DNA of 56,097 bases from Brucella tritici (GTDB lineage: Bacteria > Pseudomonadota > Alphaproteobacteria > Rhizobiales > Rhizobiaceae). The notes beneath the pieces are model-generated. The model saw only the letters and a list, made by a program, of their open reading frames with translations, did not search any database and was not told the DNA's origin. Below, one piece after another: positions 25,569 through 33,037 of the stretch. The number at the start of each line of letters is the position of its first letter. The stretch's first letter is position 1. The DNA lies in the NCBI RefSeq assembly GCF_008932295.1, contig NZ_WBWA01000033.1:1-56097 (forward strand). Direction: 5' to 3'. The translations under genes were made by a program, and so were the position numbers.

Positions 25569-26367
25569 GGGTGGCGTCGCCTTAACGGATCTTCGAAATA
25601 TTGAGTGCGTTTAGGCGGAATTTTCAGACGGTGCCGGACAAAGCGATATCGCGCCATATCTCGGCGGCTTGGGAGCGGAGTTGACGCTGGGCGGCGGCAA
25701 TGAGATGTTTGCGATCTGGCCGTGGGTTGAAACGAAACGCTGGCATTGTTGCGCTGACTTGAAACGCATCATACGCCGCTCTCGCCTTCGCACGGGAAGG
25801 TGCGAATTCTCTGCCCGATTATTCAACCCCTTGTGCGAACGATGCTCGACACCGGGCATTAGTTCGGCCTTTGCGGCAGAGTAGGAACGCAGTTTGTCAG
25901 TGATCATGACGCGCGGGGCTATCCCTTGGACTTTCAGCAGCTTGCGCATTAGCCGCAGGGCTGCACGTTTGTTTCTCCGGCTCTGCAACAAGGCATCGAG
26001 CACGTAGCCGTTGGCGTCAACGGCGCGCCACAGCCAATGTTTCTTTCCCTTGATCGTCACTACCATCTCATCAAGCTGCCATTTGTCGGCAAATTGGCCT
26101 CGCGAGCGGTGGCGCAGTTGATAAGAAAATTTAAGACCGAACTTTGCAACCCATTCCGAGACGGTCTGAAACGAGACCTCAATGCCGCGCTCGGCAAGTA
26201 GGTCTTCAACGTCGCGAAAACTGAGCGGAAACCGATAGTAGAGCCAGACTGCATGCGCGATGATTTCGGCTGGAAAACGATGGCGGCGATAGCGAAGCTG
26301 GTGCTCTTCGGTCATGCACCGTGCGTATCATCCAACTCCGCACATTTCCGTTAAGGCGACGCCACCC
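25569..26367 (-). mobile_element. IS6-family insertion sequence, 799 bp
   Basis: The element is bounded by 21-bp perfect inverted repeats at 25569-25589 and 26347-26367 (tip GGGTGGCGTCGCC). It holds one transposase gene on the minus strand. The 8 bases outside the left end (AGGCACGG) and outside the right end (GATGGCGC) do not match, so the expected 8-bp target duplication is absent. This fits IS6-type replicative recombination with loss of one flank, or later rearrangement. Confidence 0.9.
25611..26315 (-). CDS. IS6-family transposase
   Basis: 234 residues, an apparently intact DDE transposase. The N-terminal segment (HRFPAEIIAHAVWLYYRFPL, then SFRDVEDLLAERGI) is typical of the IS6/IS26 group. 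Catalytic residues: Asp in QLDEMVVTIKGK, Asp in VMITDKLRSY and Glu in NNRAENSH, followed by RRRERRMMRFKS. It differs clearly from the other IS6-family transposase of the window (47216-47839) and uses different terminal repeats. Confidence 0.93.
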   Translation of the reverse strand: MTEEHQLRYRRHRFPAEIIAHAVWLYYRFPLSFRDVEDLLAERGIEVSFQTVSEWVAKFGLKFSYQLRHRSRGQFADKWQLDEMVVTIKGKKHWLWRAVDANGYVLDALLQSRRNKRAALRLMRKLLKVQGIAPRVMITDKLRSYSAAKAELMPGVEHRSHKGLNNRAENSHLPVRRRERRMMRFKSAQQCQRFVSTHGQIANISLPPPSVNSAPKPPRYGAISLCPAPSENSA

Positions 26368-26406
26368 GATGGCGCCATGAGGCACCGTTTTCGAGGAGAA
26401 AACCCG

Positions 26407-26414
26407 AATCAAGC
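26407..26414. repeat. Left target-site duplication of the IS66 element
   Basis: AATCAAGC directly before the left inverted repeat, repeated exactly at 29550-29557 after the right inverted repeat. Confidence 0.93.
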
Positions 26415-26495
26415 GTGAGCGCTACGAACAGCCCACCTTTTCTTTTGTGAATGATGCCGCGAGATAAGCTTCTTTATTGATAGGAGCGGACCGAG

Positions 26496-26954
26496 ATGAT
26501 TGGAGATCGCGCTGATGCCATGCTTGAAGACATGGATGAAGCCAGGCATGAGGGAAAGTACCATCGGATCGAGGTGATTACCGGCCGGCGTCAGCGGCGC
26601 AATTGGACTGACGAGGAGAAGGCACGGATCCTTGCGGAAAGCGCGGAACCTGATGTGAACATCTCAGCCGTTGCCCGGCGCTGGGGCGTCAATCGCGGCT
26701 TGCTGAACGTCTGGCGTCGGGACGCTGGGCTGACGTCTCAACGATCCGCGAGGGTCAGTGCGCAACAGGCGATGTTCGTGCCGGTGACGGTGACTGGCGA
26801 TCAAGCGTCGGTCCCAGGCTCGCCGCCAGATGTGGCCCACTTTGGCGTCGGTCGAATTGAGGTCGAGATTGCTGGCGCGCGCATGACGGTTATTGGCCCG
26901 ATAGCACCAGAACTGGCGCAAGCGATGGTGGCGGCCTTGCGAGGTCGCCGGTGA
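26496..26954 (+). CDS. tnpA: IS66-family accessory protein TnpA
   Basis: 152 residues. The N-terminal half carries a transposase-like helix-turn-helix (RRNWTDEEKARILAESAEPD, then SAVARRWGVNRGLLNVWRR). The C-terminal part, ending PIAPELAQAMVAALRGRR, is typical of IS66 OrfA. AGGAG lies upstream of the ATG. Its stop overlaps the GTG start of tnpB. TnpA is needed with TnpB for transposition of this family, but its exact role is unsettled. Confidence 0.92.
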   Translation: MIGDRADAMLEDMDEARHEGKYHRIEVITGRRQRRNWTDEEKARILAESAEPDVNISAVARRWGVNRGLLNVWRRDAGLTSQRSARVSAQQAMFVPVTVTGDQASVPGSPPDVAHFGVGRIEVEIAGARMTVIGPIAPELAQAMVAALRGRR

Positions 26955-27307
26955 TCGGCGTTTCGCCGAGTGGCGTGAAGATCATGGTGGCAACGCAACC
27001 GGTCGACTTCCGGCGCGGCATGAATGGCCTTGTGGCGTTGGTGGCGTCAGCACTTATGGCCGATCCCTATTGTGGCGACGTGTTTGTGTTCCGCGCCAGG
27101 CGTCTGGATCGGCTTCGCTGCATTTACTGGGATGGGTCAGGCATGATCCTGGCGACGAAGTGGTTGGAAAGCGGAAAGTTTGTTTGGCCCCCGATCCGCG
27201 ATGGTGCAATACAGATGAGTGCCCAGGAGTTCTCGCTTTTGCTGGCGGGCATTGACTGGACGCGGGTCAGGCGAAACGCGGTGAGACGCCCCTCAAAAAC
27301 AGGCTGA
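26951..27307 (+). CDS. tnpB: IS66-family accessory protein TnpB
   Basis: 118 residues from a GTG that overlaps the tnpA stop (GTGA). Diagnostic IS66 OrfB segments: VATQPVDFRRGMNGL, GDVFVFRARRLDRLR and IYWDGSGMILATKWLE. It is full length for the family and unrelated to IS200/IS605 TnpB. Confidence 0.94.
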   Translation: MIGVSPSGVKIMVATQPVDFRRGMNGLVALVASALMADPYCGDVFVFRARRLDRLRCIYWDGSGMILATKWLESGKFVWPPIRDGAIQMSAQEFSLLLAGIDWTRVRRNAVRRPSKTG

Positions 27308-27355
27308 TCCTATTGGTTTTGCTTGAAAATTCAGGCTGATATGGTAGGGTCAGTC

Positions 27356-28930
27356 ATGCTGCTTCGACCCGATCCCTTGCCCCAGGATGCTGCGCAATTG
27401 ACCCGGATTATTCTCTCGCTCGACGAAGAGAATGCCGATCTCAAAGCGCGTGTTGCCTTCCTTGAGCGCCAGCTCTTCGGGACGAAGTCGGAGAAGATGA
27501 CGATCATCGATCCGGCCCAGGCAACGCTCGACCTGGGCGATCTAAGCGATATTCCCGTTGCAGCCAATGACGATGCCGCACCGGTCGGTGAAGACAAAAC
27601 ACAGGCACGGCGGTCACCTGCCCGCAATATCGGCCGCTTGCCGAAGCATCTTCCGCGCCATGAAGAGATCATCGAGCCGGAGAGCAAGATTTGCCCCTGC
27701 TGTTCGTTCGAACTGCATTGCATCGGCACGGACGTCAGCGAGGCGCTCGACATCGTACCTGCTGTTGTCCGGGTCAAGCGGACGATCCGGCCGCGCTATG
27801 CATGCCGGGCCTGTGAGAGTGCCATCGTGCAAGCACCTGCACCGGCGCGGGTGATGGACGGTGGCATGGTGACCACGGCGTTTGCCGCGCATGTCGCTGT
27901 TTCGAAGTTTGCCTGGCATCTCCCGCTCAATCGCCAGGCACAGATGCTGGCCTCCTGTGGTGTCAGTATTGATCGTGGCACGCTTGGCACCTGGGTCACG
28001 CGGGTCGCCTGGTGGCTGGAGCTTCTCTATGACACGCTTACCGTTTTTATCCGCTCACAGCCGAGGGTGTTCTGTGACGAGACGCCGTTGCCGCAGCTCG
28101 ATCCGGGGCGCAAACGAACCAAGGTCTGCCAGTTATGGGCGCAGGCGGTTGACGACCGTCCATGGAATGGTCCGGCACCACCGGCCGTGGCCTATATCTT
28201 TGCCGAAAGCCGCAGCGCCCGCGAGATCGAGGGACAATTGTCGTCGTTTACCGGCGTGCTTCAAGTCGATGGATACCAAGCCTATAAAACCATGGTCAAA
28301 CGTCGGGGCAAAAGCAATGTCGCCCCCATGCGGCTGGCCTTCTGCCTTGCCCATGCTCGGCGCAAGTTTGTCGATGTCGTCAAGCTGACGGGCTCTTCGG
28401 AGGCTTTGTCGGTTCTTGCCAGGGTTGCGGAAATCTATCGGATTGAAGCAAAACTGCGCGGCGAAAGTGCCGATACCCGGCTCGTCGTGAGACGTCGCGA
28501 GGCCGCTCCAGTCATGAGAGAGCTGAAAGCCCATCTCACTGAACTGCGCGAGGAGGTGTCGGCGAAATCGGCGCTTGGCAAGGCCATCGGCTACACGCTC
28601 AACCATTGGAGCGGGTTGACAGCCTTCCTTGATGATGGCCGGGTCGAGGTGGACTCCAATGTCGTCGAGCGTTCAATGAAGTCCGTGGCCCTGACGAGGA
28701 AGAATTCGTTGTTCGTGGGCAACGAGCGGGGTGGAAAGTCCTTCGCGGTCATCGCATCGCTCGTCAATACTTGCAAATTGAATGGTGTGGATCCTGAGAC
28801 CTGGCTTGCCGATGTGCTGGAGCGCATCATCTGCGGCAAAGTGAAAGCCACTGAAATGGAAAGCCTCCTGCCGTGGACCTGGAAGGCTGAGCGTGAAGCG
28901 ATGATGCAGCAGGAGCGACGGGCGGCATGA
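27356..28930 (+). CDS. tnpC: IS66-family transposase TnpC
   Basis: About 524 residues. ATG 27356 was chosen for the TAGGG about 6 bp upstream; ATG 27341 and TTG 27323 are alternatives. An N-terminal coiled coil (DEENADLKARVAFLERQLFG) is followed by a Cys-rich zinc-binding segment (CPCCSFELHCIG, then CRACES) and the DDE catalytic core (FCDETPLPQLDPGRK, QVDGYQAYK, then Glu in VEVDSNVVERSMKSV). The C-terminus has the IS66 tail (TWLADVLERI). It appears intact. Confidence 0.95.
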   Translation: MLLRPDPLPQDAAQLTRIILSLDEENADLKARVAFLERQLFGTKSEKMTIIDPAQATLDLGDLSDIPVAANDDAAPVGEDKTQARRSPARNIGRLPKHLPRHEEIIEPESKICPCCSFELHCIGTDVSEALDIVPAVVRVKRTIRPRYACRACESAIVQAPAPARVMDGGMVTTAFAAHVAVSKFAWHLPLNRQAQMLASCGVSIDRGTLGTWVTRVAWWLELLYDTLTVFIRSQPRVFCDETPLPQLDPGRKRTKVCQLWAQAVDDRPWNGPAPPAVAYIFAESRSAREIEGQLSSFTGVLQVDGYQAYKTMVKRRGKSNVAPMRLAFCLAHARRKFVDVVKLTGSSEALSVLARVAEIYRIEAKLRGESADTRLVVRRREAAPVMRELKAHLTELREEVSAKSALGKAIGYTLNHWSGLTAFLDDGRVEVDSNVVERSMKSVALTRKNSLFVGNERGGKSFAVIASLVNTCKLNGVDPETWLADVLERIICGKVKATEMESLLPWTWKAEREAMMQQERRAA

Positions 28931-29490
28931 CGCACAACAGCCAGGAGATGACGGCACGTCCGAAGCTCGATGACGAGGCGTTCGAAGCCTTTATCAGGGG
29001 ACGCCGTCCGGCATCGCCAATCTGGTCAATGAGCGGTCTCGATGGTTATCTTACGGCTCTGATCATTGGCCCAAAGTTCATTGACCCACGCAAATGGATC
29101 CCGGAACTGACCGGCCCGGACGCCCTGAACCTGCCGATGGAAACAACCGAACATCGGGCCGTGCAGACTATCGTTGCGGAATATAACCGTATCTCGACAA
29201 GCCTTTCCGAAACCCCGAAAGACCACCGGCCCAGGTTCACCAGGATCGATGACCAAACCTGTGATCCGTTCGATTGGGACGTCTGCTTTTTGCTGGCAAC
29301 AGGATACGCGCCGAGACTTTGGCAGCCGGTTCTTCGCGGTCATGCCGTCACTGGCGATATCATTGCGCCAATTCGAAAGCTCGGAGAGACAAAACGCAAA
29401 GCCACCCGCAAGGACGTCACTGACGTCGCCGAAGCACTTGTCAATATCCGGACCTACTTTATGCCGAAGCGGGCAAAGCAGAAGTTCTGA
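28927..29490 (+). CDS. YecA/UPF0149-like passenger protein within the IS66 element
   Basis: 187 residues, starting by ATGA overlap with tnpC and ending 37 bp before the right inverted repeat, so it is part of the element. The segment WSMSGLDGYLTALIIGPKFI followed by a conserved P-x-x-W (DPRKWIPEL) matches the YgfB/YecA (UPF0149) family. Later, DPFDWDVCFLLATGYAPRLW also fits. The SEC-C zinc-binding tail found in many YecA proteins is absent; the end is KRAKQKF. YecA-type ORFs occur in some rhizobial IS66 elements, but no function in transposition is established as far as I know. Confidence 0.75.
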   Translation: MTHNSQEMTARPKLDDEAFEAFIRGRRPASPIWSMSGLDGYLTALIIGPKFIDPRKWIPELTGPDALNLPMETTEHRAVQTIVAEYNRISTSLSETPKDHRPRFTRIDDQTCDPFDWDVCFLLATGYAPRLWQPVLRGHAVTGDIIAPIRKLGETKRKATRKDVTDVAEALVNIRTYFMPKRAKQKF

Positions 29491-29549
29491 CTGACAGCCA
29501 AAACCCATTCCGTCAATCACGAAAGACGTGGGCTATTCGTTGCGCTCAC

Positions 29550-29557
29550 AATCAAGC
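29550..29557. repeat. Right target-site duplication of the IS66 element
   Basis: AATCAAGC directly after the right inverted repeat, an exact copy of 26407-26414. Confidence 0.93.
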
Positions 29558-29622
29558 TGGTTCGGGCTCCTTTTGCAGAAAGAAGGCTTTACCAGCTTTG
29601 GCAACGGTGTTGCTATGGAACC

Positions 29623-30417
29623 CTATTTTTTGACCGGAAACTGAAAATTGACGCCTGCGAATATCTGCCACTTCGGTTGGCCATCACCTTGATGCCAAAC
29701 TGTGTACTGCGGTTCGATAAAGGCATTCATAGTGATGCCTTTATCCAGCTCAAAGACCTTACCAATACCAAAACCAACCGGAATATAACCTTCGTTGTCC
29801 TCTAGATTGAAATTCCATGTTGCGGTTGAACGCAGATACCAACCACCCCTCAAATTGTAATTTATGATCGGCTCTACCGTCGCCAAACTGACGTTGTCTC
29901 TGTCACTATGACCGGCGAACGACGCCTGATACGTCACAAGACCACCTAATAGGCCCCAGCTTTGTGGAGCAACAACTACTCCTGAAACACCAATTTGCCA
30001 TTTACCGCTGCCAAGAGCGTCGTCGGTAGCGGTTGGTATGACTAATATCGGGCCGCCACCGAATGTGATGTCGCCGTGTTTGGGGAGGATGAAAATATCC
30101 ATCAGCGTCAGATCGCCCAATCCCGTTGCGTAACCGTTGGGAAACTCGGGTGCAGTGGCGATGGGCAGCGTATAACGCAATAATTGCGGCAGACCGGCTA
30201 TTTTAGCGGGCACCAGACCACGCAGGAGAAACTGATTGGACCGACGGTCGGGTAGTCCGTAAATTTCAGGCGCATAGTAGTTATGAAAGTTAACCGTGAT
30301 CTTTGGCGTCAGGGGGTTATTTGCATCATTGACCGCCTGATGCTCTTGCGCGATGGTGACTTTGCTGATGGCGACCGAAAAAAGCAGAACGAGACCTGTG
30401 CGAACAACCAACGACAT
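29623..30417 (-). CDS. Outer-membrane beta-barrel protein (transporter family)
   Basis: 264 residues from ATG 30417, preceded by AGGGGA; the frame is open further upstream without a ribosome-binding site. The N-terminal signal peptide (SLVVRTGLVLLFSVAISKVT, ending IAQ) is followed by alternating aromatic/hydrophobic strands and a C-terminus IFAGVNFQFPVKK, as in outer-membrane barrels. Segments TGLGDLTLMDIF and PTATDDALGSGKWQIG identify a family usually annotated as transporter or phenol-degradation MetA-like protein. The same motifs are seen in the pseudogene at 46489-47020. A terminator separates it from the exported His-rich protein gene upstream, so it may have its own promoter. Confidence 0.8.
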   Translation of the reverse strand: MSLVVRTGLVLLFSVAISKVTIAQEHQAVNDANNPLTPKITVNFHNYYAPEIYGLPDRRSNQFLLRGLVPAKIAGLPQLLRYTLPIATAPEFPNGYATGLGDLTLMDIFILPKHGDITFGGGPILVIPTATDDALGSGKWQIGVSGVVVAPQSWGLLGGLVTYQASFAGHSDRDNVSLATVEPIINYNLRGGWYLRSTATWNFNLEDNEGYIPVGFGIGKVFELDKGITMNAFIEPQYTVWHQGDGQPKWQIFAGVNFQFPVKK

Positions 30418-30539
30418 ACAGATTTCCCCTAATTTGACGCCAATCTGTGAGCGAGTATAAATTATCGGAAATGAAGTCCTTTTCAATTGTCTATAGCCCA
30501 CTTTTCCATAATTCCGGTCGACTCTCACAAAATTATTCG

Positions 30540-30569
30540 CCTGCTTCGCCCCTGATGACGAAGCAGGCG
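30540..30569 (-). terminator. Intrinsic terminator-like hairpin after the His/Pro-rich protein gene
   Basis: GCCTGCTTCG and CGAAGCAGGC form a perfect 10-bp stem with a 10-base loop. On the plus strand it is followed by GTTTTGTTTT, a good U-run; on the minus strand by GAATAATTTT, a weaker one. It lies 8 bp beyond the minus-strand stop at 30577 and probably ends the FGE-HAD-DUF2092-His-rich transcript. Confidence 0.7.
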
Positions 30570-30576
30570 TTTTGTT

Positions 30577-31215
30577 TTACTTTGGCGGAGTCACCGCGAC
30601 GTAGACAACAGTGTGTCCGTTATACTTTGGCTCGAACCAGTTTCCGTTGCAGTCCTTGTAGCTTATGCCGTTGACGACAACATTGGTGCAATCCGGCGGA
30701 ACATTGGCAATGACCGAACCGATGGCCACGGCTGCTGCGGTGCCAACAATGGCCGCTGCTGCGGGGCCCCAACCGCCATCCCAATAGCCCGGCCAGTATG
30801 GACCCGGCGGAGGTGGAGGTGGCGGCGGCACAGGATGTGGTCCTGGTCCCGGATGGGGGGCAGGACCCGGTCCGGGATGTGGTTTCGGCGCTGGATGCGG
30901 AGTCGGGTGTGGTGCGGGATGTGGACCAGGTGCAGGGTGATGCGCTGGATGCAGGCTTGGGCCCGTTCTCACATGTGGAACATTGCCGCCGCGAGGACGC
31001 GGTATTGATGGATTAAAGCGCGGCGCGAAATGCGCTGGCCCGTTGAAGCCGCCCATCTGGGGACCATGAAAGCCGCCACCGAACCCGTGCATTCCGCCAC
31101 CGCCCAAATTCATACGCGGCATACGTCCGCCAAAGCCACCACGAGCCTCGGCAATCTGGGGGGCAATCATCGCCGTGGCGAATAAAATTCCTATCGTGAC
31201 GCGAAAGAGTTTCAT
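30577..31215 (-). CDS. Exported His/Pro/Gly-rich protein
   Basis: 212 residues. A signal peptide (KLFRVTIGILFATAMIAPQI, ending AEA) is followed by a Gly/Phe/Met/His-rich segment (GGFGG, GGGMHGFGGGFHG), then about 60 residues of HPAP/HPGPG tandem units running into eight prolines. Next comes a hydrophobic Ala-rich segment (AAAAIVGTAAAVAIG), and last a compact domain with two Cys (PPDCTNVVVNGISYKDCNG) like those at the end of many rhizobial exported small proteins. The His-rich repeats suggest metal binding or a flexible periplasmic spacer. The start overlaps the DUF2092 stop by 4 bp, so it is in the FGE operon. Function unknown. Confidence 0.8.
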   Translation of the reverse strand: MKLFRVTIGILFATAMIAPQIAEARGGFGGRMPRMNLGGGGMHGFGGGFHGPQMGGFNGPAHFAPRFNPSIPRPRGGNVPHVRTGPSLHPAHHPAPGPHPAPHPTPHPAPKPHPGPGPAPHPGPGPHPVPPPPPPPPGPYWPGYWDGGWGPAAAAIVGTAAAVAIGSVIANVPPDCTNVVVNGISYKDCNGNWFEPKYNGHTVVYVAVTPPK

Positions 31216-31982
31216 TGCTGGTTCCCCTCTTCCAGGAAGCGGAGCTTCTGCGCATCAGCCGGCGGGGCGAATTCGAAAGCGCTCGCCTGAATATCGGGTG
31301 CTTCGTTCCAATCGAGAACGGCGGTCATGCGTGGACGGGTTTGATCGTCACGGTCCACCAGTGAAACCTTGAGAGGCAAGGGTGGGCCGTCCGATGCTAT
31401 CCAGACTTCAAAGTCCTGATCGCCAGTACGATAAGCCCAATGATCAGTCGGCTTCCCGTTCACCATTGCAATGCCGACATGGAACCCTTCGGCGATTTCG
31501 CCGATGGGCGCGTCCGGCGTACCCCAGGCGAACAGATCCGCTAGTGGAAACGTCAGGTGATATTTCTGAGCGGCTTCCTCCAGCGTTTCCTTGATTGTCG
31601 CGGGGGCAGGAGCTTGAGCATATGTATTGTTGCTCGGGGAGACATAGGTGAATGTTGTTCCGTTATAGATGAACTCACCCTGCACGACGTCTGTTTTCAG
31701 GTCGATGCGCAGCTTGTTCGGCCTTTCCACCTCATAGGAAATCTCGCCACCGATCTCAAGTTTCTGGTCGGTATCCAGAACAGCGTCTACGCTGGTTTGT
31801 GAGTTGAGGGAGAACTTCTGCAGCGACTGCAAGTGTTTACCCATATTCTCTAAGGCTTGAATTGAAGCAGGTTCAATCCTGTCGGATGCGGCCTTGCCAT
31901 CTTGCGCGGCAGATATGGTAATCATGCCGAGTAAAAATAGCCCGCTTGCTGTACATCGGAGAATGCGCCTGTCGATAGGCAT
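31212..31982 (-). CDS. DUF2092-family exported protein
   Basis: 256 residues from ATG 31982, with AAGGAGGG upstream. A signal peptide (RRILRCTASGLFLLGMITIS, ending AAQ) precedes a lipoprotein-carrier-like beta fold: FSLNSQTSVDAVLDTDQKL, ERPNKLRIDLKTD, EFIYNGTTFTYVSPSNNTYA and HWAYRTGDQDFEVWI. This is the layout of DUF2092 proteins, whose fold resembles LolA/LppX and suggests binding of a hydrophobic ligand. The role is unknown. It lies between the HAD phosphatase and the His-rich protein; its start is 57 bp upstream of the HAD stop, so those genes are adjacent but not overlapping. Confidence 0.8.
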   Translation of the reverse strand: MPIDRRILRCTASGLFLLGMITISAAQDGKAASDRIEPASIQALENMGKHLQSLQKFSLNSQTSVDAVLDTDQKLEIGGEISYEVERPNKLRIDLKTDVVQGEFIYNGTTFTYVSPSNNTYAQAPAPATIKETLEEAAQKYHLTFPLADLFAWGTPDAPIGEIAEGFHVGIAMVNGKPTDHWAYRTGDQDFEVWIASDGPPLPLKVSLVDRDDQTRPRMTAVLDWNEAPDIQASAFEFAPPADAQKLRFLEEGNQQ

Positions 31983-32038
31983 TGGAGCCCTCCTTGAATG
32001 ACTATGGATTGCAAAAGATGACATGGGGGATGAGAGGC

Positions 32039-33016
32039 TTATTCGAAGGCATACACCTTCTTCCAATCATTCTTCATGTCGACGATAACCCAATTTCTCT
32101 CCGGGGCTTCGGTCAATGCCTTGTCCAGTTTTCCGAATGAAGAATGCCGGTCGTAGGCATATTCCCGGTCTCCATCCGTGTGATGGACGATGATGCCGAG
32201 GCTGTTTGGAGCACTGGTACCCCACCGCAGCATTTCGTAATCACCATCCGAATTGCCCGCGACGAAAATCGGCCTTTTGCCGATGACCCGATTGATGCCA
32301 ACCGGTTTACCGGGACCATCATCTATAAAATCGATCTCCGGCAGGCGTTTCAACACGGGCTGGCCGTTCTCGATTGCATATTGTGTCTTGATACTGCTGC
32401 CAATGACCTGTTGCGAAGGTATGCCGTAAGCCTTCTCCGTCATGGGGCGCATGAACTCCACACCACCGCCGGACACGATAAATGTCTGGAAGTCGTGAGC
32501 ACGCAGATAATCGAGCAGCTCGCGCATGGGCAGAAAGGTCATTTCCGCAAAAGGCTTGCCGGTCTTTGGGTGCTTGGCCGTTGCATACCAATCTGTGACG
32601 ATTTTGTTGAATTCGTCTGTCGTCATACCGGCATGGGTAACCATGCCAAGTTCGACAACACCCTTCTCACCACTTTTTGCGATGCCAGCCAGATCACCGG
32701 CCAGGATGGACTTGAACGGTTCTGTTGTCTTCCACTCTGGATGAGAGGGTGCCAAAGCTTTGACACGGTCAAGCGTGAAGGCCAACTGGAAGTAATAGGG
32801 TTGTTCGGTCCAAAGCGTGCCGTCATTATCGAACACAGCGATCCGGTCCGCAGGCGCAACATAATCCTTGCTTCCCTCTTTTGTCACTTTATCGACAAAA
32901 TCGACAATCTGCTGTCTGGATTTGACATCATTCCAGAAGGCGAGGTCCGCAGCGAATGCTACGGGAGTAGAAAATAACAAGAGCAGAATGGTCAGTGCCG
33001 TGGAACAAAAACGCAT
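32039..33016 (-). CDS. Exported HAD-superfamily hydrolase (phosphatase)
   Basis: 325 residues. It has a signal peptide (FCSTALTILLLLFSTPVAFA) and the HAD motifs: motif I with nucleophile Asp63 and Asp65 in FDNDGTLW, motif II Ser in TFIVSGGGVEFM, motif III Lys in GKPVGINRVIGKRP and motif IV in GNSDGDYEML. The closest class is the phosphoserine-phosphatase-like HAD group. The export signal implies a periplasmic phosphatase; the substrate is unknown. It sits directly downstream of the FGE gene (21-bp gap), so the two are probably co-transcribed from the promoter near 34048-34064. Confidence 0.87.
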   Translation of the reverse strand: MRFCSTALTILLLLFSTPVAFAADLAFWNDVKSRQQIVDFVDKVTKEGSKDYVAPADRIAVFDNDGTLWTEQPYYFQLAFTLDRVKALAPSHPEWKTTEPFKSILAGDLAGIAKSGEKGVVELGMVTHAGMTTDEFNKIVTDWYATAKHPKTGKPFAEMTFLPMRELLDYLRAHDFQTFIVSGGGVEFMRPMTEKAYGIPSQQVIGSSIKTQYAIENGQPVLKRLPEIDFIDDGPGKPVGINRVIGKRPIFVAGNSDGDYEMLRWGTSAPNSLGIIVHHTDGDREYAYDRHSSFGKLDKALTEAPERNWVIVDMKNDWKKVYAFE

Positions 33017-33037
33017 GCAGTCTTCTCCCGTAATTAT

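Larger units (their letters stand above)
26415..29549 (+). mobile_element. Complete IS66-family element, 3135 bp, with passenger gene
   Basis: Terminal inverted repeats at 26415-26436 and 29528-29549 match at 20 of 22 bases (tip GTGAGCGC). They are flanked by a perfect 8-bp direct repeat, AATCAAGC, at 26407-26414 and 29550-29557, the target-duplication size of IS66. Inside are TnpA, TnpB and TnpC genes plus a fourth frame (28927-29490) before the right end. All four are intact and translationally coupled or closely spaced, so the element looks recent and possibly active. Confidence 0.95.

Noticed and set aside
26368..26406. Possible C-terminal remainder of the MFS gene between the IS6 and IS66 elements, continuing after 29557
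   Set aside because: Joining the flanks gives short frames (for example one ending near 29643) with no resemblance to a transporter, so the right flank is probably unrelated DNA.
30783..30960. Repetitive GGTCC/GGATGTGG-like DNA resembling a tandem repeat or CRISPR-like array
   Set aside because: It is the coding DNA of the HPAP/HPGPG repeats of the exported protein; units are short, irregular and in frame, without spacers.
32144..32977. 277-codon plus-strand open frame opposite the HAD phosphatase gene, and a 246-codon one at 41204-41944 opposite the sulfatase
   Set aside because: Both are mirror frames of clear minus-strand enzymes with catalytic motifs.
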